64,000 nt of DNA from a bacterium (GTDB lineage: Bacteria > Chloroflexota > Anaerolineae > Caldilineales > Caldilineaceae): NCBI GenBank assembly GCA_016124945.1, contig WGMT01000048.1, positions 7,501 through 71,500 of the forward strand, written 5' to 3'. Each line of letters begins with the position of its first letter. Within the stretch, counting starts at the first letter, position 1. Both the position numbers and the translations under genes were made by a program. This document shows positions 9,433 through 17,544 of this stretch, in pieces. The notes below the pieces were generated by a model, which was not told where the DNA came from, did no database searches, and saw only the letters and a list, made by a program, of their open reading frames with translations.

Positions 9433-10692
9433 CTACTTGATGAGTGTGTCGAGGAATTCTTGATTGTTACGTGTGCGGCTCAATCGCTCTAAAATTGGCA
9501 GCAGAGCTTCATGTCCACCGCCCATGGCATCAATCATGCGGCGCAACGTGTAGACCTTGGCCAGTGTTTCAGCGTCGAGTTGTTTCTCTTCCGCACGCGT
9601 ACCACTGCGTTCGATGTCGAAAGCAGGGAAAATGCGACGTTCGGCCAGACGACGGCTCAAGTGCAGTTCCATGTTGCCGGTACCCTTGAACTCTTCGTAG
9701 ATGACATCATCCATGCGGCTGCCTGTGTCAACCAGGCAGGTCGCAATGATGGTGAGGCTGCCACCTTCTTCAATGTTACGCGCTGCACCGAAAAAGCGTT
9801 TTGGCGGATAGAGGGCTGCGGGATCAATACCACCAGAAAGTGTACGTCCTGACGGGGGAACTGTGAGGTTGTATGCGCGCGTAAGGCGTGTGATGCTGTC
9901 AAGCAAAATGACAACATCGCGCTGGCTTTCCACAAGACGTTTGGCTCGTTCGAGGGCCATCTCTGCTACGCGGACATGGTTTTGCACCGGTTCGTCAAAA
10001 GTGCTACTGATCACCTCTGCTTCCACAGACCGGTCCATGTCGGTGACTTCTTCAGGGCGCTCACCAATCAGCACGACCATTAAGTGGAGATTGTCGTAGT
10101 TGGCCGTCATGCCATTGGCAATGCGCTTAAGCACGGTCGTCTTACCAGCTTTGGGCGGGCTGACGATGAGGCCACGCTGCCCGCGACCAATCGGCGAAAG
10201 CATATCAATGAGACGAGTGGCCAGTACACTGGGCTTTGTCTCTAATGCGATCTGTTCCTCAGGAAAAATTGGCACGAGCCGATCAAACAGTGGACGCCGC
10301 TTGGCTTCTTCGGGATCTAGCCCATTGACCGCTTCAACTTTGAGTAAACCAAAATACTTTTCCGTCTCTTTAGGCGGTCGAACTTGACCAGCTACCAGAT
10401 CCCCAGTACGCAGCCCAAAGCGACGAATCTGGCTCTGGCTCACGTAGACGTCTTCAGGGCCGGGCAGCAAATGATCACTGCGTAAGAAACCAATGCCATC
10501 CTGAACGATTTCCAGAATGCCGCCACCAAAAATGTAGCCCTGCTTTTCTGCGTTGGCACGTAGCAGGCGCATGATCAAATCGTACTTCTTCAAGCGTGTA
10601 TAACCTGTGATCGCCATTGAGCGAGCCATCTCCCGGAGTTCGTCCAGGGTTAGCTCCTCAAGTTCCGACATGGTCATCGACACCAGTTCCAT
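9433..10692 (-). CDS. rho: Transcription termination factor Rho
   Basis: RNA-dependent hexameric ATPase helicase that ends transcription at Rho-dependent sites. At 419 residues it has standard length, without the long N-terminal insertion seen in some phyla. Rho_N helical domain is about 8-50, the cold-shock-like RNA-binding domain about 53-125, Walker A 'SPPKAGKTT' at about 178-186, and Walker B 'VVILLDSITRLTRAYN' at about 260-275. R-loop and Q-loop regions are present ('SGRTLSGGID', 'EEGGSLTIIATCL'). AGAGGA precedes ATG by 6 bases. Monocistronic: its own terminator is downstream, with a repeat-rich 640-base spacer upstream. Confidence 0.97.
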   Translation of the reverse strand: MELVSMTMSELEELTLDELREMARSMAITGYTRLKKYDLIMRLLRANAEKQGYIFGGGILEIVQDGIGFLRSDHLLPGPEDVYVSQSQIRRFGLRTGDLVAGQVRPPKETEKYFGLLKVEAVNGLDPEEAKRRPLFDRLVPIFPEEQIALETKPSVLATRLIDMLSPIGRGQRGLIVSPPKAGKTTVLKRIANGMTANYDNLHLMVVLIGERPEEVTDMDRSVEAEVISSTFDEPVQNHVRVAEMALERAKRLVESQRDVVILLDSITRLTRAYNLTVPPSGRTLSGGIDPAALYPPKRFFGAARNIEEGGSLTIIATCLVDTGSRMDDVIYEEFKGTGNMELHLSRRLAERRIFPAFDIERSGTRAEEKQLDAETLAKVYTLRRMIDAMGGGHEALLPILERLSRTRNNQEFLDTLIK

Positions 10693-10810
10693 GATTATCC
10701 TCTTACGACTCTTGTGAAATCAGAAGCAAATGCTGTCTGTGAAAAGGCCATACTGCGGTTCAGCTTCGGGCGCACTGCGAGTTATCTGGCTGTGGTTGTT
10801 GCAGATCCAC

Positions 10811-10880
10811 TGTAATCAATCAGGTGTAATCAATCAGGTGTAATCAATCAGGTGTAATCAATCAGGTGTAATCAATCAGG
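10811..10880. repeat. Five perfect tandem copies of a 14-bp unit
   Basis: TGTAATCAATCAGG occurs five times head to tail without a mismatch, about 120 bases upstream of rho. The unit equals two 7-bp halves (TGTAATC, AATCAGG). Perfect identity suggests recent expansion or active homogenisation, so copy number may vary between strains. Confidence 0.97.
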
Positions 10881-10959
10881 GAGATATAGCACTGGCGTGG
10901 GTTCCGTTTCAATGAAGATCTGTATAATCAGCGGACAGGGGATATGTAAGAGTATGTTG

Positions 10960-11220
10960 GTGTTTAAACCAAATTGTGCTCTGGCGTTTTCTTCAGTGGA
11001 CGGAAATCCTGTGTAGATATCCTAGGAGATACCCCTTGTGGACACACCCAACTCGCGCGATCCGGCGCGTCCCGTGTGCTGTGGAAAGTCCAAGTTGCGT
11101 TGAGCGTGGTGAATGCGCACTGATCGGATCAGACGCTGCTCACCTGCGCTCCACTTCAGTATGGAGTGATTGGTCTTGGAGCAACCGCTGTAGCAACAAA
11201 TGAAGTTGGAATGGGAGTCG
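10960..11220. other. Non-coding spacer with possible structured RNA
   Basis: No convincing gene lies between 10881 and 11332. The centre is GC-rich and fold-prone: CACAC (11043-11047) can pair with GTGTG around 11074, enclosing CGCGC/GCGCG near 11055-11070. A CTGAT-CGG-ATCAG hairpin and a CTCCA/TGGAG hairpin follow. A GTGGAAAGTCC string recalls an RNase P segment, but the partner motifs are absent. 6S-like or other small RNA is possible; strand and family are undetermined. Confidence 0.3.
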
Positions 11221-11332
11221 TTACCCATGGCGAGGCATAGATAAAGTTAAGCTAGAGTATAGCAACTATATGTAAGAAAGTCAACTGTGTGGCGCTTAAA
11301 AACTGCAAAATCCTATAAATCTAGTAAATATC

Positions 11333-12988
11333 CTACTCTACCACCACTGGTACGATCATGGGGCGGCGCTTGGTTTGCTCGTAAAGAAAACGTTCTAACT
11401 GATTCTTTATGATCTCCTCTGCATCGCGTTTGCTTAACGAACGCGAATGATTTAACTCTTTTTCGAGCATTTCTACGGCATTTTTCAGCAAATCGTTGCT
11501 CTGACGCAGGTAAACGAAGCCACGGCTACTTAGTTCGACACCACCCCGTGGGCCACCCTTGCTCTTGTCCCAGGGGACAATGGCGACTACAAAGCCATGA
11601 TCTGCCAGAATTTCACGTTCCCGCAGTACTGCCGGCCCGATGTCGCCAACGCCGCTTCCGTCTACCAAAACGGCTGCTGCAGGTGTATAGTTTCGCTCCA
11701 CTTGTGCAACGTCACCTTTGTCGAACTTAACGGCGTCACCGTTGTTTAAAATAAACACTTTTTCAGTTGGGAAGCCCATCTGAACTGCCGTTTTTCGGTG
11801 GCTGTGTAACATGCGTGGCTCGCCGTGGATTGGCACGAAGTAGCGGGGTTTAACAAGGCTAAGCAGCAATCTCTGTTCTCCCTGGCTTGCATGGCCGCTC
11901 ACATGTACCGATTCTAATGGCGGGTAGATGACTTCTGCGCCCCGTTGGATCAGGTTATTGATGACACGTCCGACTTCTTCTTCATTGCCAGGAATAGGGT
12001 GACTGCTCAGAATCACCGTATCGCCAGCTTTGATCTCAATGTCGCGGTGTCTTCCTTCGGCCATACGTGAGAGTGCCGCTTCTGGCTGTCCTTGGCTGCC
12101 GGTGCTGACAATAACCTGCTGGTTGTCTTCGAGTTGGTGATTGCGCCTTAACTCGAAAATCATGTCGTCAGGGACTTTTAAATAGCCGAGCTCGCGTGCA
12201 ATCTCTGTGTTGTTGCGCATTGAATACCCTGTAAACGTCACTTTGCGGCCATACTTGTGCGCAACGTTGACAACCTGTTGCACGCGGCTTAGTAGCGAAG
12301 CAAAGGTTGTTACGATGATACGTCCAGGCGCATCTCGAAAAATGTGATCAAAAGCATCTTCCACAATTGATTCGCTTGGTGTGAAGCCTGGGCGTTCTGA
12401 TCCAGTGCTGTCTGAAAGCAGTGCAAGGACGCCTTCGGCACCTAGTGCCGCAAAACGACCGAAATCAACCCCTTGTCCGTGAACAGGGGTGTAATCGAAT
12501 TTGAAGTCGCTGGTATGAATTATCAGCCCAACAGGGCACCTGATTGCAAGGCCAAAGGCATCTGGGATGCTATGGCTGGTGGAGATCATTTCCACCTGGA
12601 ACGGCCCTAGTGGTATCGTTTCGCCGGCGTTCACAGTCACAATTGTGACCTGGTTAAGTAGTCCATGTTCGCGCAGTTTGTGCTCAATCAGCGCTCTCGC
12701 CAGCCGTGGGGCATAGATGGGGACATTTACTTGCCGTAGTAGGAAGGGAAGACCCCCAATATGGTCTTCGTGTCCATGGGTAATCACAATGCCGCGAATC
12801 AGATCGCGGTTGTTTACCAAGTATGTGAAATCTGGAATCACTAAATCGATGCCCAGCATATCATTCTCTGGAAACTTCACACCTGCATCAACGATCATAA
12901 TGTTGCGACCATACTCAAACACCATCATGTTCTTGCCGATTTCCCCCAATCCGCCCAGGGGAATCATGCGTAGGGGATAATTTGCCAT
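11333..12988 (-). CDS. rnj: Ribonuclease J
   Basis: Metallo-beta-lactamase/beta-CASP RNase with 5'-3' exo- and endonuclease activity in mRNA decay and rRNA maturation; cytoplasmic. 551 residues, normal length. Motif 2 'HGHEDHIGG' lies at 71-79. Beta-CASP motifs include 'SGHASQGEQRLLLSLVKPRY' and 'FVPIHGEPRMLHSH'. The C-terminal dimerisation domain ends 'RRPMIVPVVVE'. AAGGAG lies 12 bases before the ATG, rather far. With Rho next door on the same strand it forms an RNA-fate neighbourhood, but the spacer makes a shared operon unlikely. RNase J1 versus J2 cannot be decided. Confidence 0.96.
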   Translation of the reverse strand: MANYPLRMIPLGGLGEIGKNMMVFEYGRNIMIVDAGVKFPENDMLGIDLVIPDFTYLVNNRDLIRGIVITHGHEDHIGGLPFLLRQVNVPIYAPRLARALIEHKLREHGLLNQVTIVTVNAGETIPLGPFQVEMISTSHSIPDAFGLAIRCPVGLIIHTSDFKFDYTPVHGQGVDFGRFAALGAEGVLALLSDSTGSERPGFTPSESIVEDAFDHIFRDAPGRIIVTTFASLLSRVQQVVNVAHKYGRKVTFTGYSMRNNTEIARELGYLKVPDDMIFELRRNHQLEDNQQVIVSTGSQGQPEAALSRMAEGRHRDIEIKAGDTVILSSHPIPGNEEEVGRVINNLIQRGAEVIYPPLESVHVSGHASQGEQRLLLSLVKPRYFVPIHGEPRMLHSHRKTAVQMGFPTEKVFILNNGDAVKFDKGDVAQVERNYTPAAAVLVDGSGVGDIGPAVLREREILADHGFVVAIVPWDKSKGGPRGGVELSSRGFVYLRQSNDLLKNAVEMLEKELNHSRSLSKRDAEEIIKNQLERFLYEQTKRRPMIVPVVVE

Positions 12989-13012
12989 GGGTGGCTAAAA
13001 CTCCTTGTATGC

Positions 13013-13044
13013 AAAACTTTTCATAGTGAAAACTTTTCATAGTG
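13013..13044. repeat. Tandem 16-bp duplication upstream of RNase J
   Basis: AAAACTTTTCATAGTG occurs twice, end to end, in the 5' leader of the minus-strand RNase J gene and just beyond the Crp gene's terminator. On the minus strand each copy supplies a T-run. Confidence 0.9.
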
Positions 13045-13048
13045 AAAA

Positions 13049-13082
13049 GGGGGTCGATACCCTCACGGATATACCGACCCCC
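13049..13082 (-). terminator. Intrinsic terminator of the Crp/Fnr gene
   Basis: Stem GGGGGTCG (13049-13056) pairs with CGACCCCC (13075-13082). On the minus strand it lies about 38 bases after the regulator's stop and is followed by TTTT, so it ends that transcript before RNase J. Confidence 0.75.
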
Positions 13083-13119
13083 TAGTTTAACCTATGCAGT
13101 TATAAAATGAATAATAAAC

Positions 13120-13833
13120 CTACCACTCCCAGATACCGGCGATATCTTTCAGTGCCTCGGCATCGACAATGTTGATGCGGCGATAGCCAAGTTCCACTAA
13201 GTCCTGCCGTTTGAAATCACGTAAGATGGCACTGACTGTTTCACGGTAGGTCCCTAAACGGTCGGCAAGCGCTTGATGGCTCACACCTTGAATCAAGCCA
13301 TTCGCCTGATTACTAAGCTCAACCAAAAGAGAAGCCAGGCGCTCAGGTAATTTCTTGTAGGCAACATCCTCGAGGTTGTTTTCAACTTGCATAAGCCGCT
13401 TGCCATACGTTTGCAACATGCCCCAACCTAAAATGGGGTACTGGATTGTCAAATTGCGTGCTTCTGAAGCCGGCACCGACCACACAGTTACATCACTGGC
13501 CGCTTCAGCAAAGACATTCGCTTCACCAGGGTTATTTAGGGCACCTTCGCCAAAAATCGCACCTGGCTCCAGAGTGGCAATGACTAAACGACGGCCTTCG
13601 TTGTTTGTGCAAACAAGATGAACCTGACCTTGCATCAGCATATACATCTTGCGCTTTAGATCTTCGGGTGAAGCAATGCTTTCGCCCCGATCTACACTCC
13701 GAATATTGATTCGCCGTCCAAAAACAGGATCTTCTTCCCGCAGATCCATCAGCATTTGTGGCAGATTCAAGTTTCGCTGATTTGCTTCGTTCCGATTCAC
13801 CTGAGGACGTTGGAGCACTGTTTCGTAAGTCAT
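13120..13833 (-). CDS. Crp/Fnr-family transcriptional regulator
   Basis: 237-residue DNA-binding regulator. An N-terminal extension (1-40) precedes a cyclic-nucleotide-binding-like beta-barrel (about 45-150, 'LEPGAIFGEGALNN'). A dimer helix ('GMLQTYGKRLMQVENNLED') and a Crp-type winged helix follow (about 170-225, 'VSHQALADRLGTYRETVSAI'). No cluster of N-terminal cysteines is seen, so an FNR Fe-S oxygen sensor is unlikely. The effector is unknown. AAGGG lies about 10 bases before the ATG. The upstream spacer holds three TGCACA-rich palindromic sites that may be its own targets. Confidence 0.9.
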   Translation of the reverse strand: MTYETVLQRPQVNRNEANQRNLNLPQMLMDLREEDPVFGRRINIRSVDRGESIASPEDLKRKMYMLMQGQVHLVCTNNEGRRLVIATLEPGAIFGEGALNNPGEANVFAEAASDVTVWSVPASEARNLTIQYPILGWGMLQTYGKRLMQVENNLEDVAYKKLPERLASLLVELSNQANGLIQGVSHQALADRLGTYRETVSAILRDFKRQDLVELGYRRINIVDAEALKDIAGIWEW

Positions 13834-13876
13834 TGCCTATATCCCTTCAGCTAGTTACCTCTAATTGTCTATGCTG

Positions 13877-14005
13877 CACATATGTGGGGCAACTGACTAG
13901 TGGAAAGTTCTGTTTTTGGCGCAATTACCTGTGCATATGCTGTACAATAAGTAAATCACACTTGGACAGATTTGTCTAGTCCCCAATTTTTGCACATGTT
14001 GCACA
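13877..14005. promoter_or_regulatory. Three TGCACA-type palindromic sites upstream of the Crp/Fnr gene
   Basis: Sites: CACATATGTG at 13877-13886 (perfect palindrome), TGTGCATATGCTGTACA at 13930-13946 (core GCATATGC palindromic), and TGCACATGTTGCACA at 13991-14005. Centres are about 55 and 61 bases apart. Similar sequence and regular spacing suggest operators, most simply for autoregulation by the adjacent regulator; unproven. Confidence 0.45.
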
Positions 14006-14246
14006 GAGACAATTGAGATTTTATTGTTGTTAATGTCGTTACTGGTATGACAGTGGCCGTTTAATTCGGGTTCATGCCAATCTAGCTGAACGGTTCATGA
14101 TCTGTTCAACATGGATTGTTCCCAGTAGTTAATTTTCCCAGGTCAAACGGTATGTCGATTTTATCAATCAAGTCATTGAAATATGTTGTGAAAAAGTTAG
14201 CGATATGTTTGTATTTGATAACATTGTGTACAGATTTCGATATACG

Positions 14247-14268
14247 AGCCCGAATGTGCGGGTTTTTT
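14247..14268 (+). terminator. Orphan plus-strand intrinsic terminator
   Basis: AGCCCG, loop AATGTG, CGGGTT, then a six-T run (14263-14268). No plus-strand gene precedes it between the divergent Crp gene and this point. It may end a small RNA, or stop antisense transcripts, in the 13834-14512 spacer, which holds no other supported gene. Confidence 0.6.
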
Positions 14269-14512
14269 CAGTGTACTCATGAGGAACCATGAACATTTGT
14301 CTATATATAACTATTCAATTGAAGTCCGCCTAAACCTGTGTTAAACTTTCTGAAAAATGGTATAGTGCCATTGGTATATACTCACTGGCCATCTACCATT
14401 TGTCCTGATACACAGCACAATGCTTGCACGATGGTGTTACACTTATCCATCTAAAGCGGTGAGTTAATGAGGGACACAGGTAGAAACAGTACCACTTGAA
14501 AGGCATGAAGGG

Positions 14513-15892
14513 ATGAGAAGAGCGCTTGCAGTGATCATGGCGGTAATCGTCAGTATAGCCTGGTTAGGTATGGTTGTGGGCGTTCCAGCCCTGGCATTGA
14601 CCGGCCAACTCTCGCAGTTGATTCCTACAAGCATGATCGACGATCTAGCCGACCAACTCGGTGTGGATGCGGCTACATTTGTGGAATTGACAGGAATCGA
14701 TCTTTCTGAGGGGGTTGCCCTTGGAGATCCTGTTGAACTGCCCACTGCAACACCGGCGCCAGAAGAGCCAACCCCAGCCCCGCCAACTGAAACGCCTACT
14801 GAAGAGCCTACACCTACCTCTACGCCTACAGCCACACCGATGCCCGAACCCGAAGTCGAGGTTGAACTCACTGTTACAGTGACAGACACCGCCACCTTGA
14901 CGGATACCGCTACGCTCACCGAAACAGAAGAAATTGCCGGAACCCCTGCCGTGACCAGCACAGTTGGGGTCACGCCCAGTTTGGAACTCACACCTGTTTC
15001 TGTTGTCGAACCCAAGATTGCGATTGTGGCCAGCCAGGCGAATTTGCGGGCCGGTCCTGGTTTGGGCTTTGATGTTGTGGGATCGATTGATCCGCCTGCG
15101 TTGATTCGAGTGATCGGACGGGATGCAAGCGGTGAATGGTTCTTAATCGTAGACGGCACCTGGGTCTTTGGTGAATTGCTGACTGAAGCGCCTGACGTGC
15201 CTGTGGTGGACCCCGCTGCTGACGCTGAAGAGGCGCAAGAATCAGCCGTGGTAGAAGCGGAGGCAGCCCCGATAGACGTAACACAAACTGTCACGGCGAC
15301 CACCAATGCTGACGCGAATCTTCGTTCTGGGCCAGGAACAAACTTTGAGGTGGTTGTTGGGGCGCCCTTTGGTGCTGTTTTGACCGTTGTCGGTCGTACT
15401 GAGGCAGGTGATTGGTACTTGCTCGATGATGGCAATTGGATCTCTGCCCCGCTGCTCGGAGATCCAATCACATCGGTTGCTGTGGTTGACGCTGAAGGAA
15501 ATATCGTCTCCGGTCCAAACCAAGGACGTAGCATTCTCGATTTGTTGCCTTTAACAATTGACGCTGATGCAACGTCGGCGCTTGAAGCAGACACCGATGC
15601 GGCTGCACTCTCGACACCTGAACCGGCTGAAGAGGTGACGGACACTGCCGGTGAAGACACTGCCGGTGAAGACACCGCAAATACAGATCAGCCGACAGTG
15701 AGCGAACCGGCGAACCTACGGGCCGGCCCCGGCACCGAGTTCAACATTGTCGGTTCGGCAGAGGTGGGGACTGTCGTCACGATTACAGGGCGCAATCCTG
15801 CTGGGGATTGGTACCAACTCACAGAGGGTGCTTGGATCTTTGCTGCGCTTGTTACCAATGCGCCTGTCGATGTCCCGGTAGTCAACCCGTAA
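14513..15892 (+). CDS. Secreted or membrane-anchored triple SH3b protein
   Basis: 459 residues. A hydrophobic N-terminal segment (1-30, 'ALAVIMAVIVSIAWLGMVVG') is a signal or anchor. A Thr/Pro/Glu-rich linker spans about 75-150. Three bacterial SH3 domains follow at about 165-225 ('ANLRAGPGLGFDVVGSI'), 265-320 ('ANLRSGPGTNFEVVVG') and 405-455 ('ANLRAGPGTEFNIVGS'), the second and third separated by another acidic linker. Bacterial SH3b domains usually bind cell-wall or surface ligands, and no catalytic domain is present, so an adhesion or wall-binding role is inferred. AAAGG lies 9 bases before ATG. A very strong terminator follows, so it is a single-gene unit. Confidence 0.85.
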   Translation: MRRALAVIMAVIVSIAWLGMVVGVPALALTGQLSQLIPTSMIDDLADQLGVDAATFVELTGIDLSEGVALGDPVELPTATPAPEEPTPAPPTETPTEEPTPTSTPTATPMPEPEVEVELTVTVTDTATLTDTATLTETEEIAGTPAVTSTVGVTPSLELTPVSVVEPKIAIVASQANLRAGPGLGFDVVGSIDPPALIRVIGRDASGEWFLIVDGTWVFGELLTEAPDVPVVDPAADAEEAQESAVVEAEAAPIDVTQTVTATTNADANLRSGPGTNFEVVVGAPFGAVLTVVGRTEAGDWYLLDDGNWISAPLLGDPITSVAVVDAEGNIVSGPNQGRSILDLLPLTIDADATSALEADTDAAALSTPEPAEEVTDTAGEDTAGEDTANTDQPTVSEPANLRAGPGTEFNIVGSAEVGTVVTITGRNPAGDWYQLTEGAWIFAALVTNAPVDVPVVNP

Positions 15893-15909
15893 ACCTGTTT
15901 TTCCCTACT

Positions 15910-15942
15910 TGCCGAGTGGATACTATCCACTCGGCATTTTTT
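15910..15942 (+). terminator. Strong intrinsic terminator after the SH3b gene
   Basis: 11-bp perfect stem TGCCGAGTGGA (15910-15920), 5-base loop, complementary arm ending at 15936, then six T. Confidence 0.95.
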
Positions 15943-16013
15943 ATTGGCGAACCCAATCTCGAAATTGGTTTTGAGATTGAGAACCGCTGCACACTTTTTG
16001 CCAATTCATTGGT

Positions 16014-16076
16014 GTAGAATCATTTGCGTAGAATCATTTGCGTAGAATCATTTGCGAAGAACCATTTGCGAAGAAC
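16014..16076. repeat. 14-bp tandem repeat, 4.5 copies, upstream of the ArsA gene
   Basis: GTAGAATCATTTGC is repeated exactly at 16014, 16028 and 16042, then as the variant GAAGAACCATTTGC at 16056, and a partial GAAGAAC at 16070. It ends about 54 bases before the ATG. The unit is two heptads, as in the repeat upstream of rho. Confidence 0.95.
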
Positions 16077-16129
16077 AACAGCAACTCTTTGATTTTTTTG
16101 CGAAAACTTGGACCAAAGTTGAGGAACGA

Positions 16130-17407
16130 ATGCGCATTATACTTTATACAGGCAAGGGCGGCGTGGGAAAGACGAGCATGAGCGCGGCTACGGCCGTCCG
16201 CTGCGCCGATCTGGGCTACCGCACTGTTGTACTCAGCACCGACCCCGCTCACAGCCTCGGTGACAGCTTCGATCGCCGTATCGGCAGTGAACTCACACTG
16301 CTCGGCAACAACTTGTGGGGACAGGAAATCGACCTTCTCCACCAAATGGACAAATATTGGGGCCGAGTCCAGGACTATTTGAATGTCCTCTTTGCCTGGC
16401 GCGGCATGGACAGCCTCGTGGCTGAAGAGACATCGGTGTTGCCGGGCATGGAAGAACTGGCCAGCTTGATGCAGATCACTCACCTGGCCGACAGCGGCGA
16501 CTACGACGTGATTGTCATCGACGCCGCGCCCACCGGCTCTACACTGCAACTGCTCAGCTTCCCCGAAATGGCGCGCTGGTACATCGAGAAGGTATTCCCC
16601 TTCCAGCGCAAGACGATTCAACTGGCGCGACCCTTCATGAAGCGCTTCGGCGGTGACATGCCCCTGCCCGAAGACGATGTCTTCGACAGCATCGAGGAAC
16701 TCGTAGACATTCTCGAGCGGACAAGTGCCCTGCTCAGTGACAGCGCGGTGAGCAGTATGCGCCTGGTGCTTAACCCCGAGAAGATGGTGGTAAAGGAGGC
16801 ACAGCGCGCCTACACCTACCTCAACCTCTATGGTTACGCCGTAGACGCGGTGGTCTGCAACCGTGTCTTCCCTCAGCACCTTGCCGACGAGTATTTCAAG
16901 CAGTGGAAACAGTCTCAACAGGATAATCTACAGTTTGTCGAAGAAGCCTTTCAGCCACTGCCCATCTTCAAAATTCCTTTCTTTGAGCAGGAGTTGGTGG
17001 GCGAGGCAATGCTGAAAAGGACGGCCAACGAAGTCTTCGGCGAAGAGATGGTCCGCGGAGCGGATGGCGATCCGACGCGCAGTTTCTACAATGGGCAGCC
17101 CCAGCAGATCTACACCCAGAATGGGCACTACGTTCTCAGCATTCCGCTGCCCATGGCCGAGCGTGATCAGGTGAATCTACACCGAAGTGTCGTGGACGAG
17201 TTGATCATCCGCATCGGCAACTGGAAGCGCAACGTCGCCCTGCCCACTGGCCTTGCTCGCCTTGAGATTACCGGTGCTAAGTACGAAGAAGATCGCTTGA
17301 ATATCCACTTCGAGCGCGAAGACAACGGCAACGAGGTCAAAACTCAGGAGCTACAGCCCAATCGCTGGGAAATGCTCAAAACCCGCCTGCGCGGCGCGGC
17401 TGGTTGA
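16130..17407 (+). CDS. ArsA/Get3-family ATPase
   Basis: Cytoplasmic deviant-Walker P-loop ATPase with a single ATPase half, 425 residues. P-loop 'GKGGVGKTS' lies at about 8-16; switch regions are 'STDPAHSLGDSFD' and 'VIDAAPTGSTLQLLSFPE'. The C-terminus ('LARLEITGAKYEEDRLNIHF') resembles the HSP20-like domain appended to many bacterial ArsA proteins. No arsenic genes (arsB, arsR, arsD) are nearby, so a Get3-like chaperone or targeting role is at least as likely as arsenite efflux. GAGGAA just before ATG 16130 decides the start; the open frame upstream to 16052 is tandem repeat. Confidence 0.9.
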   Translation: MRIILYTGKGGVGKTSMSAATAVRCADLGYRTVVLSTDPAHSLGDSFDRRIGSELTLLGNNLWGQEIDLLHQMDKYWGRVQDYLNVLFAWRGMDSLVAEETSVLPGMEELASLMQITHLADSGDYDVIVIDAAPTGSTLQLLSFPEMARWYIEKVFPFQRKTIQLARPFMKRFGGDMPLPEDDVFDSIEELVDILERTSALLSDSAVSSMRLVLNPEKMVVKEAQRAYTYLNLYGYAVDAVVCNRVFPQHLADEYFKQWKQSQQDNLQFVEEAFQPLPIFKIPFFEQELVGEAMLKRTANEVFGEEMVRGADGDPTRSFYNGQPQQIYTQNGHYVLSIPLPMAERDQVNLHRSVVDELIIRIGNWKRNVALPTGLARLEITGAKYEEDRLNIHFEREDNGNEVKTQELQPNRWEMLKTRLRGAAG

Positions 17408-17460
17408 TTACCGCAAAGACGCAAAGGACGCCAAGTTCAGAAGAGAAAGGCAAAAATAGC

Positions 17461-17515
17461 TCCGCAGATTTGAAGGGTTTTCAGAAAAATCTTCTGAATC
17501 CGTTCAATCTGTGGA
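17461..17515. repeat. Compact palindrome of the (G)CGGATT/CAGATT type
   Basis: Outer arms TCCGCAGATTTGAA (17461-17474) and TTCAATCTGTGGA (17503-17515) pair with one bulge and one wobble. Inner arms TTCAGAA (17480-17486) and TTCTGAA (17492-17498) form a second stem. It lies between convergent ArsA and ogt-like genes and resembles the arms of the GxxExxY element at 21818-22316. Confidence 0.8.
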
Positions 17516-17544
17516 TCTATTCTTTTTTCTCTTAATTCTTGTAA

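Noticed and set aside
10811..10880. Direct repeats as a CRISPR array
   Set aside because: Units are contiguous 14-mers without spacers and no cas gene is present.
11076..11095. GTGGAAAGTCC as an RNase P RNA signature
   Set aside because: The matching 3' conserved region (AGA...GGCTTA type) is absent and the surrounding length does not fit.
14464..15675. Ser/Val-rich minus-strand frame opposite the SH3b gene
   Set aside because: The low-complexity translation is the mirror of Thr/Pro/Glu-rich coding sequence; the plus-strand frame has three clear SH3b domains and a terminator.
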